DNA of 64,000 nucleotides, from NCBI RefSeq assembly GCF_024763615.1, contig NW_026604746.1:1-64000 (forward strand), written 5' to 3'. The translations under genes and the position numbers were made by a program. Positions 49,701 to 63,700 of the stretch are shown piece after piece. Each line of letters starts with the position of its first letter. The stretch's first letter is position 1. Source of the stretch: Phlebotomus papatasi. Its lineage: Eukaryota > Arthropoda > Insecta > Diptera > Psychodidae. The notes under the pieces were generated by a model. The model made no database searches, was not told the origin of the DNA, and saw only the letters and a program-made list of their open reading frames with translations.

Positions 49701-52700
49701 TGCTCTAGAAACCGCGATTCTTAAAATTTCTCAATGAAAATCACATTAGAATACTTCAAATAATTCTACCAATCAATTAATATCATTAGTTGAATTTTTT
49801 TCTTGGAAAAATTCACACCAAAAATCATCATGATCCCACCCTTGGGAGGTTTTTTTTTAATTTTTTAAAAATGCCAAAATCTGCTCTAGAAAGCGCAATT
49901 CTTAAAATTTCTCAATGAAAATCACATTAGAATACTTCAAATAATTCTACCAATCAATTAATATCATTAGTTGAATTTTTTTCTTGGAAAAATTCCCACC
50001 AAAAATCATCATGATCCCACCCTTGGGAGTTTTTTAATTTTTAAAAAATGCCAAAATCTGCTCTAGAAACCGCGATTCTTAAAATTTCTCAATGAAAATC
50101 ACATTAGAATATTTCAAATAATTCTACCAATCAATTAATATCATTAGTTGAATTTTTTTCTTGGAAAAATTCACACCAAAAATCATCATGATCCCACCCT
50201 TGGGAGGTTTTTTTTTAATTTTTTAAAAATGCCAAAATCTGCTCTAGAAACCGCGATTCTTAAAATTTCTCAATGAAAATCACATTAGAATATTTCAAAT
50301 AATTCTACCAATCAATTAATATCATTAGTTGAATTTTTTTCTTGGAAAAATTCACACCAAAAATCATCATGATCCCACCCTTGGGAGGTTTTTTTTTAAT
50401 TTTTTAAAAATGCCAAAATCTGCTCTAGAAACCGCAATTCTTAAAATTTCTCAATGAAAATCACATTAGAATACTTCAAATAATTCTACCAATCAATTAA
50501 TATCATTAGTTGAATTTTTTTCTTGGAAAAATTCCCACCAAAAATCATCATGATCCCACCCTTGGGAGTTTTTTAATTTTTAAAAAATGCCAAAATCTGC
50601 TCTAGAAACCGCAATTCTTAAAATTTCTCAATGAAAATCACATTAGAATACTTCAAATAATTCTACCAATCAATTAATGTCATTAGTTGAATTATTTTCT
50701 TGGAAAAATTCCCACAAAAATCATCATGATCCCACCCTTGGGAGTTTTTTAATTTTTTAAAAATGCCAAAATCTGCTCTAAAAACTGCAGTTCTTAAAAT
50801 TTCTCAATGAAAATCACATTAGAATACTTCAAATAATTCTACCAATCAATTAATATCATTAGTTGAATTTTTTTCTTGGAAAAATTCCCACCAAAAATCA
50901 TCATGATCCCACCCTTGGGAGTTTTTTTTAATTTTTAAAAAATGCCAAAATCTGCTCTAGAAGCCGCGATTCTTAAAATTTCTCAATGAAAATCACATTA
51001 GAATACTTCAAATAATTCTACCAATCTATTAATATCATTAGTTGAATTTTTTTCTTGGAAAAATTCCCACCAAAACTCATCATGATCCCACTCTTGGGAG
51101 TTTTTTTTTTAATTTTTTAAAAATGCCAAAATCTGCTCTAGAAACCGCAATTCTTAAAATTTCTCAATGAAAATCACATTAGAATACTTCAAATAATTCT
51201 ACCAATCAATTAATATCATTAGCTGAATTTTTTTCTTGGAAAAATTCCCACCAAAAATCATCATGATCCCACCCTTGGGAGGTTTTTTTTAATTTTTAAA
51301 AAATGCCAAAATCTGCTCTAGAAGCCGCGATTCTTAAAATTTCTCAATGAAAATCACATTAGAATACTTCAAATAATTCTACCAATCAATTAATATCATT
51401 AGCTGAATTTTTTTCTTGGAAAAATTCCCACCAAAACTCATCATGATCCCACCCTTGGGAGTTTTTTTTAATTTTTTAAAAATGCCAAAATCTGCTCTAG
51501 AAACCGCAATTCTTAAAATTTCTCAATGAAAATCACATTAGAATACTTCAAATAATTCTACCAATCAATTAGTATCATTAGTTGAATTATTTTCTTGGAA
51601 AAATTCCCACCAAAAATCATCATGACCCCACCCTTGGGAGGTTTTTTTTAATTTTTTAAAAATGCCAAAATCTGCTCCAGAAACCGCAATTCTTAAAATT
51701 TCTCAATGAAAATCACATTAGAATACTTCAAATAATTCTACCAATCAATTAGTTGAATTATTTTCTTGGAAAAATTCCCACCAAAAATCATCATGATCCC
51801 ACCCTTGGGAGTTTTTTTTTTTTTCATTTTTTAAAAATGCCAAAATCTGCTCTAGAAACCGCAATTCTTAAAATTTCTCAATGAAAATCACATTAGAATA
51901 CTTCAAATAATTCTATCAATCAATTAATATCATTAGTTGAATTATTTTCTTGGAAAAATTCCCACAAAAATCATCATGATCCCACCCTTGGGAGTTTTTT
52001 AATTTTTTAAAAATGCCAAAATCTGCTCTAGAAACCGCAATTCTTAAAATTTCTCAATGAAAATCACATTAGAATACTTCAAATAATTCTACCAATCAAT
52101 TAATATCATTAGTTGAATTATTTTCTTGGAAAAATTCCCACAAAAATCATCATGATCCCACCCTTGGGAGTTTTTTTTAATTTTTTAAAAATGCCAAAAT
52201 CTGCTCTAGAAACCGCGATTCTTAAAATTTCTCAATGAAAATCACATTAGAATACTTCAAATAATTCTACCAATCAATTAATATCATTAGTTGAATTTTT
52301 TTCTTGGAAAAATTCCCACCAAAAATCATCATGATCCCACCCTTGGGAGTTTTTTTTTTAATTTTTTAAAAATGTCAAAATCTGCTCTAGAAACCGCAAT
52401 TCTTAAAATTTCTCAATGAAAATCACATTAGAATACTTCAAATAATTCTACCAATCAATTAGTATCATTAGTTGAATTATTTTCTTGCAAAAATTCCCAC
52501 CAAAAATCATCATGACCCCACCCTTGGGAGGTTTTTTTTAATTTTTTAAAAATGCCAAAATCTGCTCCAGAAAGCGCAATTCTTAAAATTTCTCAATGAA
52601 AATCACATTAGAATACTTCAAATAATTCTACCAATCAATTAATATCATTAGTTGAATTATTTTCTTGGAAAAATTCCCACCAAAAATCATCATGATCCCA

Positions 52701-54780
52701 CCCTTGGGAGTTTTTTTTTTTCATTTTTTAAAAATGCCAAAATCTGCTCTAGAAACCGCAATTCTTAAAATTTCTCAATGAAAATCACATTAGAATACTT
52801 CAAATAATTCTATCAATCAATTAATATCATTAGTTGAATTATTTTCTTGGAAAAATTCCCACAAAAATCATCATGATCCCACCCTTGGGAGTTTTTTAAT
52901 TTTTTAAAAATGCCAAAATCTGCTCTAGAAACCGCAATTCTTAAAATTTCTCAATGAAAATCACATTAGAATACTTCAAATAATTCTACCAATCAATTAG
53001 TATCATTAGTTGAATTATTTTCTTGGAAAAATTCCCACCAAAAATCATCATGACCCCACCCTTGGGAGGTTTTTTTTAATTTTTTAAAAATGCCAAAATC
53101 TGCTCCAGAAAGCGCAATTCTTAAAATTTCTCAATGAAAATCACATTAGAATACTTCAAATAATTCTACCAATCAATTAATATCATTAGTTGAATTATTT
53201 TCTTGGAAAAATTCCCACAAAAATCATCATGATCCCACCCTTGGGAGTTTTTTTTAATTTTTTTAAAAATGCCAAAATCTGCTCTAGAAACCGCGATTCT
53301 TAAAATTTCTCAATGAAAATCACATTAGAATACTTCAAATAATTCTACCAATCAATTAATATCATTAGTTGAATTTTTTTCTTGGAAAAATTCCCACCAA
53401 AAATCATCATGATCCCACCCTTGGGAGTTTTTTTTTAATTTTTTAAAAATGTCAAAATCTGCTCTAGAAACCGCAATTCTTAAAATTTCTCAATGAAAAT
53501 CACATTAGAATACTTCAAATAATTCTACCAATCAATTAGTATCATTAGTTGAATTATTTTCTTGCAAAAATTCCCACCAAAAATCATCATGACCCCACCC
53601 TTGGGAGTTTTTTTTAATTTTTAAAAAATGCCAAAATCTGCTCTAGAAGCCGCAATTCTTAAAATTTCTCAATGAAAATCACATTAGAATACTTCAAATA
53701 ATTCTACCAATCAATTAATATCATTAGTTGAATTATTTTCTTGGAAAAATTCCCACCAAAAATCATCATGATCCCACCCTTGGGAGTTTTTTTTTATTTT
53801 TTAAAAATGCCAAAATCTGCTCTAGAAGCCGCAATTCTTAAAATTTCTTAATGAAAATCACATTAGAATACTTCAAATAATTCTATCAATCAATTAATAT
53901 CATTAGTTGAATTATTTTCTTGGAAAAATTCCCACAAAAATCATCATGATCCCACCCTTGGGAGTTTTTTAATTTTTTAAAAATGCCAAAATCTGCTCTA
54001 AAAACTGCAGTTCTTAAAATTTCTCAATGAAAATCACATTAGAATACTTCAAATAATTCTACCAATCAATTAATATCATTAGTTGAATTTTTTTCTTGGA
54101 AAAATTCCCACCAAAAATCATCATGATCCCACCCTTGGGAGTTTTTTTTTTTAATTTTTAAAAATGCCAAAATCTGCTCTAGAAACCGCAATTCTTAAAA
54201 TTTCTCAATGAAAATCACATTAGAATACTTCAAATAATTCTACCAATCAATTAATATCATTAGTTGAATTATTTTCTTGGAAAAATTCCCACCAAAAATC
54301 ATCATGATCCCACCCTTGGGAGTTTTTTTTAATTTTTTAAAAATGCCAAAATCTGCTCTAGAAGCCGCAATTCTTAAAATTTCTCAATGAAAATCACATT
54401 AGAATACTTCAAATAATTCTACCAATCAATTAATATCATTAGTTGATTTATTTTCTTGGAAAAATTCCCACCAAAAATCATCATGATCCCACCCTTGGGA
54501 GTTTTTTTTTATTTTTTAAAAATGCCAAAATCTGCTCTAGAAACCGCAATTCTTAAAATTTCTCAATGAAAATCACATTAGAATACTTCAAATAATTCTA
54601 TCAATCAATTAATATCATTAGTTGAATTATTTTCTTGGAAAAATTCCCACAAAAATCATCATGATCCCACCCTTGGGAGTTTTTTAATTTTTTAAAAATG
54701 CCAAAATCTGCTCTAAAAACTGCAGTTCTTAAAATTTCTCAATGAAAATCACATTAGAATACTTCAAATAATTCTATCAA
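46716..54780 (+). repeat. Heterogeneous array segment with CCGCGATTC, CTGCAGTTC and ATTAGTATC alleles
   Basis: Monomers mix alleles more freely than on the left. Visible sub-duplications: ATTCACACC monomers repeated at about 49,812, 50,170 and 50,351; and a six-monomer duplication of about 1,077 bp seen from AATGTCAAAATC (52,371 and 53,448) and CTTGCAAAAATTC (about 52,485 and 53,562). One monomer at about 51,741 lacks nine bases. The longest T tract I saw (16) is at about 48,225-48,240. No gene or other insertion. Confidence 0.8.
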
Positions 54781-57700
54781 TCAATTAATATCATTAGTTG
54801 AATTATTTTCTTGGAAAAATTCCCACAAAAATCATCATGATCCCACCCTTGGGAGCTTTTTTATTTTTTAAAAAATGCCAAAATCTGCTCTAGAAGCCGC
54901 AATTCTTAAAATTTCTCAATGAAAATCACATTAGAATACTTCAAATAATTCTACCAATCAATTAATATCATTAGTTGAATTATTTTCTTGGAGAAATTCC
55001 CACCAAAAATCATCATGATCCCACCCTTGGGAGTTTTTTTTAATTTTTTAAAAATGCCAAAATCTGCTCTAGAAACCGCAATTCTTAAAATTTCTCAATG
55101 AAAATCACATTAGAATACTTCAAATAATTCTACCAATCAATTAATATCATTAGTTGAATTTTTTTCTTGGAAAAATTCCCACCAAAAATCATCATGACCC
55201 CACCCTTGGGAGTTTTTTTTTTAATTTTTTAAAAATGCCAAAATCTGCTCTGGAAACCGCAATTCTTAAAATTTATCAATGAAAATCACATTAGAATACT
55301 TCAAATAATTTTACCAATCAATTAATATCATTAGTTGAATTTTTTTCTTGGAAAAATTCCCACCAAAAATCATCATGATCCCACCCTTGGGAGTTTTTTT
55401 TAATTTTTAAAAAATGCCAAAATCTGCTCTAGAAGCCGCGATTCTTAAAATTTCTCAATGAAAATCACATTAGAATACTTCAAATAATTCTACCAATCAA
55501 TTAATATCATTAGTTGAATTTTTTTCTTGGAAAAATTCCCACCAAAAATCATCATGATCCCACCCTTGGGAGTTTTTTTTAATTTTTTAAAAATGCCAAA
55601 ATCTGCTCTAGAAGCCGCGATTCTTAAAATTTCTCAATGAAAATCACATTAGAATACTTCAAATAATTCTACCAATCAATTAATATCATTAGTTGATTTT
55701 TTTTTCTTGGAAAAATTCCCACCAAAACTCATCATGATCCCACTCTTGGGAGTTTTTTTTTTTAATTTTTTAAAAATGCCAAAATCTGCTCTAGAAACCG
55801 CAATTCTTAAAATTTCTCAATGAAAATCACATTAGAATACTTCAAATAATTCTACCAATCAATTAATATCATTAGTTGAATTTTTTTCTTGGAAAAATTC
55901 CCACCAAAAAACATCATGATCCCACCCTTGGGAGGTTTTTTTTTTAATTTTTTAAAAATGCCAAAATCTGCTCTAGAAACCGCGATTCTTAAAATTTCTC
56001 AATGAAAATCACATTTGAATACTTCAAATAATTCTACCAATCAATTAATATCATTAGTTGAATTTTTTTCTTGGAAAAATTCCCACCAAAAATCATCATG
56101 ATCCCACCCTTGGGAGGTTTTTTTTAATTTTTTAAAAATGCCAAAATCTGCTCTAGAAAGCGCAATTCTTAAAATTTCTCAATGAAAATCACATTAGAAT
56201 ACTTCAAATAATTCCACCGATCAATTAATATCATTAGCTGAATTTTTTTCTTGGAAAAATTCCCACCAAAAATCATCATGATCCCACCCTTGGGAGGTTT
56301 TTTTTTTAATTTTTTAAAAATGCCAAAATCTGCTCTAGAAACCGCAATTCTTAAAATTTCTCAATGAAAATCACATTAGAATACTTCAAATAATTCTACC
56401 AATCAATTAATATCATTAGCTGAATTTTTTTCTTGGAAAAAATCCCACCAAAACTCATCATGATCCCACCCTTGGGAGTTTTTTTAATTTTTTAAAAATG
56501 CCAAAATCTGCTCTAGAAACCGCAATTCTTAAAATTTCTCAATGAAAATCACATTAGAATACTTCAAATAATTCTACCAATCAATTAATATCATTAGTTG
56601 AATTTTTTTCTTGGAAAAATTCCCACCAAAATTCATCATGATCCCACCCTTGGGAGTTTTTTTTAATTTTTTAAAAATGCCAAAATCTGCTCTAGAAGCC
56701 GCGATTCTTAAAATTTCTCAATGAAAATCACATTAGAATACTTCAAATAATTCTACCAATCAATTAATATCATTAGTTGAATTTTTTTCTTGGAAAAATT
56801 CCCACCAAAAATCATCATGATCCCACCCTTGGGAGGTTTTTTTTTAATTTTTTAAAAATGCCAAAATCTGCTCTAGAAACCGCGATTCTTAAAATTTCTC
56901 AATGAAAATCACATTTGAATACTTCAAATAATTCTACCAATCAATTAATATCATTAGTTGAATTTTTTTCTTGGAAAAATTCCCACCAAAAATCATCATG
57001 ATCCCACCCTTGGGAGGTTTTTTTTAATTTTTTAAAAATGCCAAAATCTGCTCTAGAAAGCGCAATTCTTAAAATTTCTCAATGAAAATCACATTAGAAT
57101 ACTTCAAATAATTCCACCAATCAATTAATATCATTAGCTGAATTTTTTTCTTGGAAAAATTCCCACCAAAAATCATCATGATCCCACCCTTGGGAGGTTT
57201 TTTTTTAATTTTTTAAAAATGCCAAAATCTGCTCTAGAAACCGCAATTCTTAAAATTTCTCAATGAAAATCACATTAGAATACTTCAAATAATTCTACCA
57301 ATCAATTAATATCATTAGCTGAATTTTTTTCTTGGAAAAAATCCCACCAAAACTCATCATGATCCCACCCTTGGGAGTTTTTTTAATTTTTTAAAAATGC
57401 CAAAATCTGCTCTAGAAACCGCAATTCTTAAAATTTCTCAATGAAAATCACATTAGAATACTTCAAATAATTCTACCAATCAATTAGTATCATTAGTTGA
57501 ATTATTTTCTTGGAAAAATTCCCACCAAAAATCATCATGACCCCACCCTTGGGAGTTTTTTTTTAATTTTTTAAAAATGCCAAAATCTGCTCTAGAAACT
57601 GCAGTTCTTAAAATTTCTCAATGAAAATCACATTAGAATACTTCAAATAATTCTACCAATCAATTAATGTCATTAGTTGAATTTTTTTCTTGGAAAAATT

Positions 57701-60700
57701 CCCACCAAAAATCATCATGATCCCACCCTTGGGAGTTTTTTTTAATTTTTTAAAAATGCCAAAATCTGCTCTAGAAACCGCAATTCTTAAAATTTCTCAA
57801 TGAAAATCACATTAGAATACTTCAAATAATTCTACCAATCAATTAGTATCATTAGTTGAATTATTTTCTTGGAAAAATTCCCACCAAAAATCATCATGAC
57901 CCCACCCTTGGGAGGTTTTTTTTAATTTTTAAAAAATGCCAAAATCTGCTCTAGAAGCCGCAATTCTTAAAATTTCTCAATGAAAATCACATTAGAATAC
58001 TTCAAATAATTCTACCAATCAATTAATATCATTAGTTGAATTTTTTTCTTGGAAAAATTCCCACAAAACTCATCATGATCCCACCCTTGGGAGTTTTTTT
58101 TTAATTTTTAAAAAATGCCAAAATCTGCTCTAGAAGCCGCAATTCTTAAAATTTCTCAATGAAAATCACATTAGAATACTTCAAATAATTCTACCAATCA
58201 ATTAATATCATTAGTTGAATTATTTTCTTGGAAAAATTCCCACCAAAAATCATCATGATCCCACCCTTGGGAGTTTTTTTTTATTTTTTAAAAATGCCAA
58301 AATCTGCTCTAGAAACCGCAATTCTTAAAATTTCTCAATGAAAATCACATTAGAATACTTCAAATAATTCTATCAATCAATTAATATCATTAGTTGAATT
58401 ATTTTCTTGGAAAAATTCCCACAAAAATCATCATGATCCCACCCTTGGGAGTTTTTTAATTTTTTAAAAATGCCAAAATCTGCTCTAAAAACTGCAGTTC
58501 TTAAAATTTCTCAATGAAAATCACATTAGAATACTTCAAATAATTCTACCAATCAATTAATATCATTAGCTGAATTTTTTTCTTGGAAAAAATCCCACCA
58601 AAACTCATCATGATCCCACCCTTGGGAGTTTTTTTTAATTTTTAAAAAATGCCAAAATCTGCTCTAGATGCCGCGATTCTTAAAATTTCTCAATGAAAAT
58701 CACATTAGAATACTTCAAATAATTCTATCAATCAATTAATATCATTAGTTGAATTATTTTCTTGGAAAAATTCCCACAAAAATCATCATGATCCCACCCT
58801 TGGGAGCTTTTTTATTTTTTAAAAAATGCCAAAATCTGCTCTAGAAGCCGCAATTCTTAAAATTTCTCAATGAAAATCACATTAGAATACTTCAAATAAT
58901 TCTACCAATCAATTAATATCATTAGTTGAATTATTTTCTTGGAAAAATTCCCACCAAAAATCATCATGATCCCACCCTTGGGAGTTTTTTTTAATTTTTT
59001 AAAAATGCCAAAATCTGCTCTAGAAACCGCAATTCTTAAAATTTCTCAATGAAAATCACATTAGAATACTTCAAATAATTCTACCAATCAATTAATATCA
59101 TTAGTTGAATTTTTTTCTTGGAAAAATTCCCATCAAAAATCATCATGACCCCACCCTTGGGAGTTTTTTTTTTAATTTTTTAAAAATGCCAAAATCTGCT
59201 CTGGAAACCGCAATTCTTAAAATTTATCAATGAAAATCACATTAGAATACTTCAAATAATTCTACCAATCAATTAATATCATTAGTTGAATTTTTTTCTT
59301 GGAAAAATTCCCACCAAAAATCATCATGATCCCACCCTTGGGAGGTTTTTTTTAATTTTTTAAAAATGCCAAAATCTGCTCTAGAAAGCGCAATTCTTAA
59401 AATTTCTCAATGAAAATCACATTAGAATACTTCAAATAATTCCACCAATCAATTAATATCATTAGTTGAATTTTTTTCTTGGAAAAATTCCCACCAAAAA
59501 TCATCATGATCCCACCCTTGGGAGGTTTTTTTTTAATTTTTTAAAAATGCCAAAATCTGCTCTAGAAACCGCAATTCTTAAAATTTCTCAATGAAAATCA
59601 CATTAGAATACTTCAAATAATTCTACCAATCAATTAATATCATTAGCTGAATTTTTTTCTTGGAAAAAATCCCACCAAAACTCATCATGATCCCACCCTT
59701 GGGAGTTTTTTTAATTTTTTAAAAATGCCAAAATCTGCTCTAGAAACCGCAATTCTTAAAATTTCTCAATGAAAATCACATTAGAATACTTCAAATAATT
59801 CTACCAATCAATTAATATCATTAGTTGATTTTTTTTTCTTGGAAAAATTCCCACCAAAACTCATCATGATCCCACTCTTGGGAGTTTTTTTTTTTAATTT
59901 TTTAAAAATGCCAAAATCTGCTCTAGAAACCGCAATTCTTAAAATTTCTCAATGAAAATCACATTAGAATACTTCAAATAATTCTACCAATCAATTAATA
60001 TCATTAGTTGATTTTTTTTCTTGGAAAAATTCCCACCAAAAATCATCATGACCCCACCCTTGGGAGTTTTTTTTTTTAATTTTTTAAAAATGCCAAAATC
60101 TGCTCTAGAAACCGCAATTCTTAAAATTTATCAATGAAAATCACATTAGAATACTTCAAATAATTCTACCAATCAATTAATATCATTAGTTGAATTTTTT
60201 TCTTGGAAAAATTCCCACCAAAAATCATCATGATCCCACCCTTGGGAGTTTTTTTTAATTTTTAAAAAATGCCAAAATCTGCTCTAGAAGCCGCGATTCT
60301 TAAAATTTCTCAATGAAAATCACATTAGAATACTTCAAATAATTCTACCAATCAATTAATATCATTAGTTGAATTTTTTTCTTGGAAAAATTCCCACCAA
60401 AATTCATCATGATCCCACCCTTGGGAGTTTTTTTTTAATTTTTTAAAAATGCCAAAATCTGCTCTAGAAGCCGCGATTCTTAAAATTTCTCAATGAAAAT
60501 CACATTAGAATACTTCAAATAATTCTACCAATCAATTAATATCATTAGTTGAATTTTTTTCTTGGAAAAATTCCCACCAAAAATCATCATGATCCCACCC
60601 TTGGGAGGTTTTTTTTTAATTTTTTAAAAATGCCAAAATCTGCTCTAGAAACCGCGATTCTTAAAATTTCTCAATGAAAATCACATTTGAATACTTCAAA

Positions 60701-63700
60701 TAATTCTACCAATCAATTAATATCATTAGTTGAATTTTTTTCTTGGAAAAATTCCCACCAAAAATCATCATGATCCCACCCTTGGGAGGTTTTTTTTAAT
60801 TTTTTAAAAATGCCAAAATCTGCTCTAGAAAGCGCAATTCTTAAAATTTCTCAATGAAAATCACATTAGAATACTTCAAATAATTCCACCAATCAATTAA
60901 TATCATTAGCTGAATTTTTTTCTTGGAAAAATTCCCACCAAAAATCATCATGATCCCACCCTTGGGAGGTTTTTTTTTTAATTTTTTAAAAATGCCAAAA
61001 TCTGCTCTAGAAACCGCAATTCTTAAAATTTCTCAATGAAAATCACATTAGAATACTTCAAATAATTCTACCAATCAATTAATATCATTAGCTGAATTTT
61101 TTTCTTGGAAAAAATCCCACCAAAACTCATCATGATCCCACCCTTGGGAGTTTTTTTAATTTTTTAAAAATGCCAAAATCTGCTCTAGAAACCGCAATTC
61201 TTAAAATTTCTCAATGAAAATCACATTAGAATACTTCAAATAATTCTACCAATCAATTAGTATCATTAGTTGAATTATTTTCTTGGAAAAATTCCCACCA
61301 AAAATCATCATGACCCCACCCTTGGGAGGTTTTTTTTTAATTTTTTAAAAATGCCAAAATCTGCTCTAGAAACTGCAGTTCTTAAAATTTCTCAATGAAA
61401 ATCACATTAGAATACTTCAAATAATTCTACCAATCAATTAATGTCATTAGTTGAATTTTTTTCTTGGAAAAATTCCCACCAAAAATCATCATGATCCCAC
61501 CCTTGGGAGTTTTTTTTAATTTTTAAAAAATGCCAAAATCTGCTCTAGAAGCCGCGATTCTTAAAATTTCTCAATGAAAATCACATTAGAATACTTCAAA
61601 TAATTCTATCAATCAATTAATATCATTAGTTGAATTATTTTCTTGGAAAAATTCTCACAAAAATCATCATGATCCCACCCTTGGGAGCTTTTTTATTTTT
61701 TAAAAAATGCCAAAATCTGCTCTAGAAGCCGCAATTCTTAAAATTTCTTAATGAAAATCACACTAGAATACTTCAAATAATTCTACCAATCAATTAATAT
61801 CATTAGTTGAATTTTTTTCTTGGAAAAATTCCCACCAAAAATCATCATGATCCCACCCTTGGGAGTTTTTTTTTAATTTTTTAAAAATGCCAAAATCTGC
61901 TCTAGAAACCGCGATTCTTAAAATTTCTCAATGAAAATCACATTAGAATACTTCAAATAATTCTACCAATCAATTAATATCATTAGTTGAATTTTTTTCT
62001 TGGAAAAATTCCCACCAAAAATCATCATGATCCCACCCTTGGGAGGTTTTTTTTAATTTTTTAAAAATGCCAAAATCTGCTCTAGAAAGCGCAATTCTTA
62101 AAATTTCTCAATGAAAATCACATTAGAATACTTCAAATAATTCTACCAATCAATTAATATCATTAGTTGAATTTTTTTCTTGGAAAAATTCCCACAAAAA
62201 TCATCATGATCCCACCCTTGGGAGTTTTTTTTAATTTTTAAAAAATGCCAAAATCTGCTCTAGAAGCCGCAATTCTTAAAATTTCTCAATGAAAATCACA
62301 TTAGAATACTTCAAATAATTCTACCAATCAATTAATATCATTAGTTGAATTATTTTCTTGGAAAAATTCCCACCAAAAATCATCATGATCCCACCCTTGG
62401 GAGTTTTTTTTTTATTTTTTAAAAATGCCAAAATCTGCTCTAGAAACCGCAATTCTTAAAATTTCTCAATGAAAATCACATTAGAATACTTCAAATAATT
62501 CTATCAATCAATTAATATCATTAGTTGAATTATTTTCTTGGAAAAATTCCCACAAAACTCTTCATGATCCCACCCTTGGGAGTTTTTTTTTAATTTTTTA
62601 AAAATGCCAAAATCTGCTCTAAAAACTGCAGTTCTTAAAATTTCTCAATGAAAATCACATTAGAATACTTCAAATAATTCTACCAATCAATTAATGTCAT
62701 TAGTTGAATTATTTTTTTTGGAAAAATTCCCACCAAAAATCATCATGATCCCACCCTTGGGAGTTTTTTTTAATTTTTAAAAAATGCCAAAATCTGCTCT
62801 AGAAGCCGCGATTCTTAAAATTTCTCAATGAAAATCACATTAGAATACTTCAAATAATTCTATCAATCAATTAATATCATTGGTTGAATTATTTTCTTGG
62901 AAAAATTCCCACAAAAATCATCATGATCCCACCCTTGGGAGCTTTTTTATTTTTTAAAAAATGCCAAAATCTGCTCTAGAAGCCGCAATTCTGAAAATTT
63001 CTCAATGAAAATCACATTAGAATACTTCAAATAATTCTACCAATCAATTAATATCATTAGTTGAATTATTTTCTTGGAAAAATTCCCACCAAAAATCATC
63101 ATGATCCCACCCTTGGGAGTTTTTTTTAATTTTTTAAAAATGCCAAAATCTGCTCTAGAAACCGCAATTCTTAAAATTTCTCAATGAAAATCACATTAGA
63201 ATACTTCAAATAATTCTACCAATCAATTAATATCATTAGTTGAATTTTTTTCTTGGAAAAATTCCCACCAAAAATCATCATGACCCCACCCTTGGGAGGT
63301 TTTTTTTTTAATTTTTTAAAAATGCCAAAATCTGCTCTAGAAACCGCAATTCTTAAAATTTCTCAATGAAAATCACATTAGAATACTTCAAATAATTCTA
63401 CCAATCAATTAATATCATTAGTTGAATTTTTTTCTTGGAAAAATTCCCACCAAAAATCATCATGATCCCACCCTTGGGAGTTTTTTTTAATTTTTAAAAA
63501 ATGCCAAAATCTGCTCTAGAAGCCGCGATTCTTAAAATTTCTCAATGAAAATCACATTAGAATACTTCAAATAATGCTACCAATCAATTAATATCATTAG
63601 TTGATTTTTTTTTCTTGGAAAAATTCCCACCAAAACTCATCATGATCCCACTCTTGGGAGTTTTTTTTTTTAATTTTTTAAAAATGCCAAAATCTGCTCT

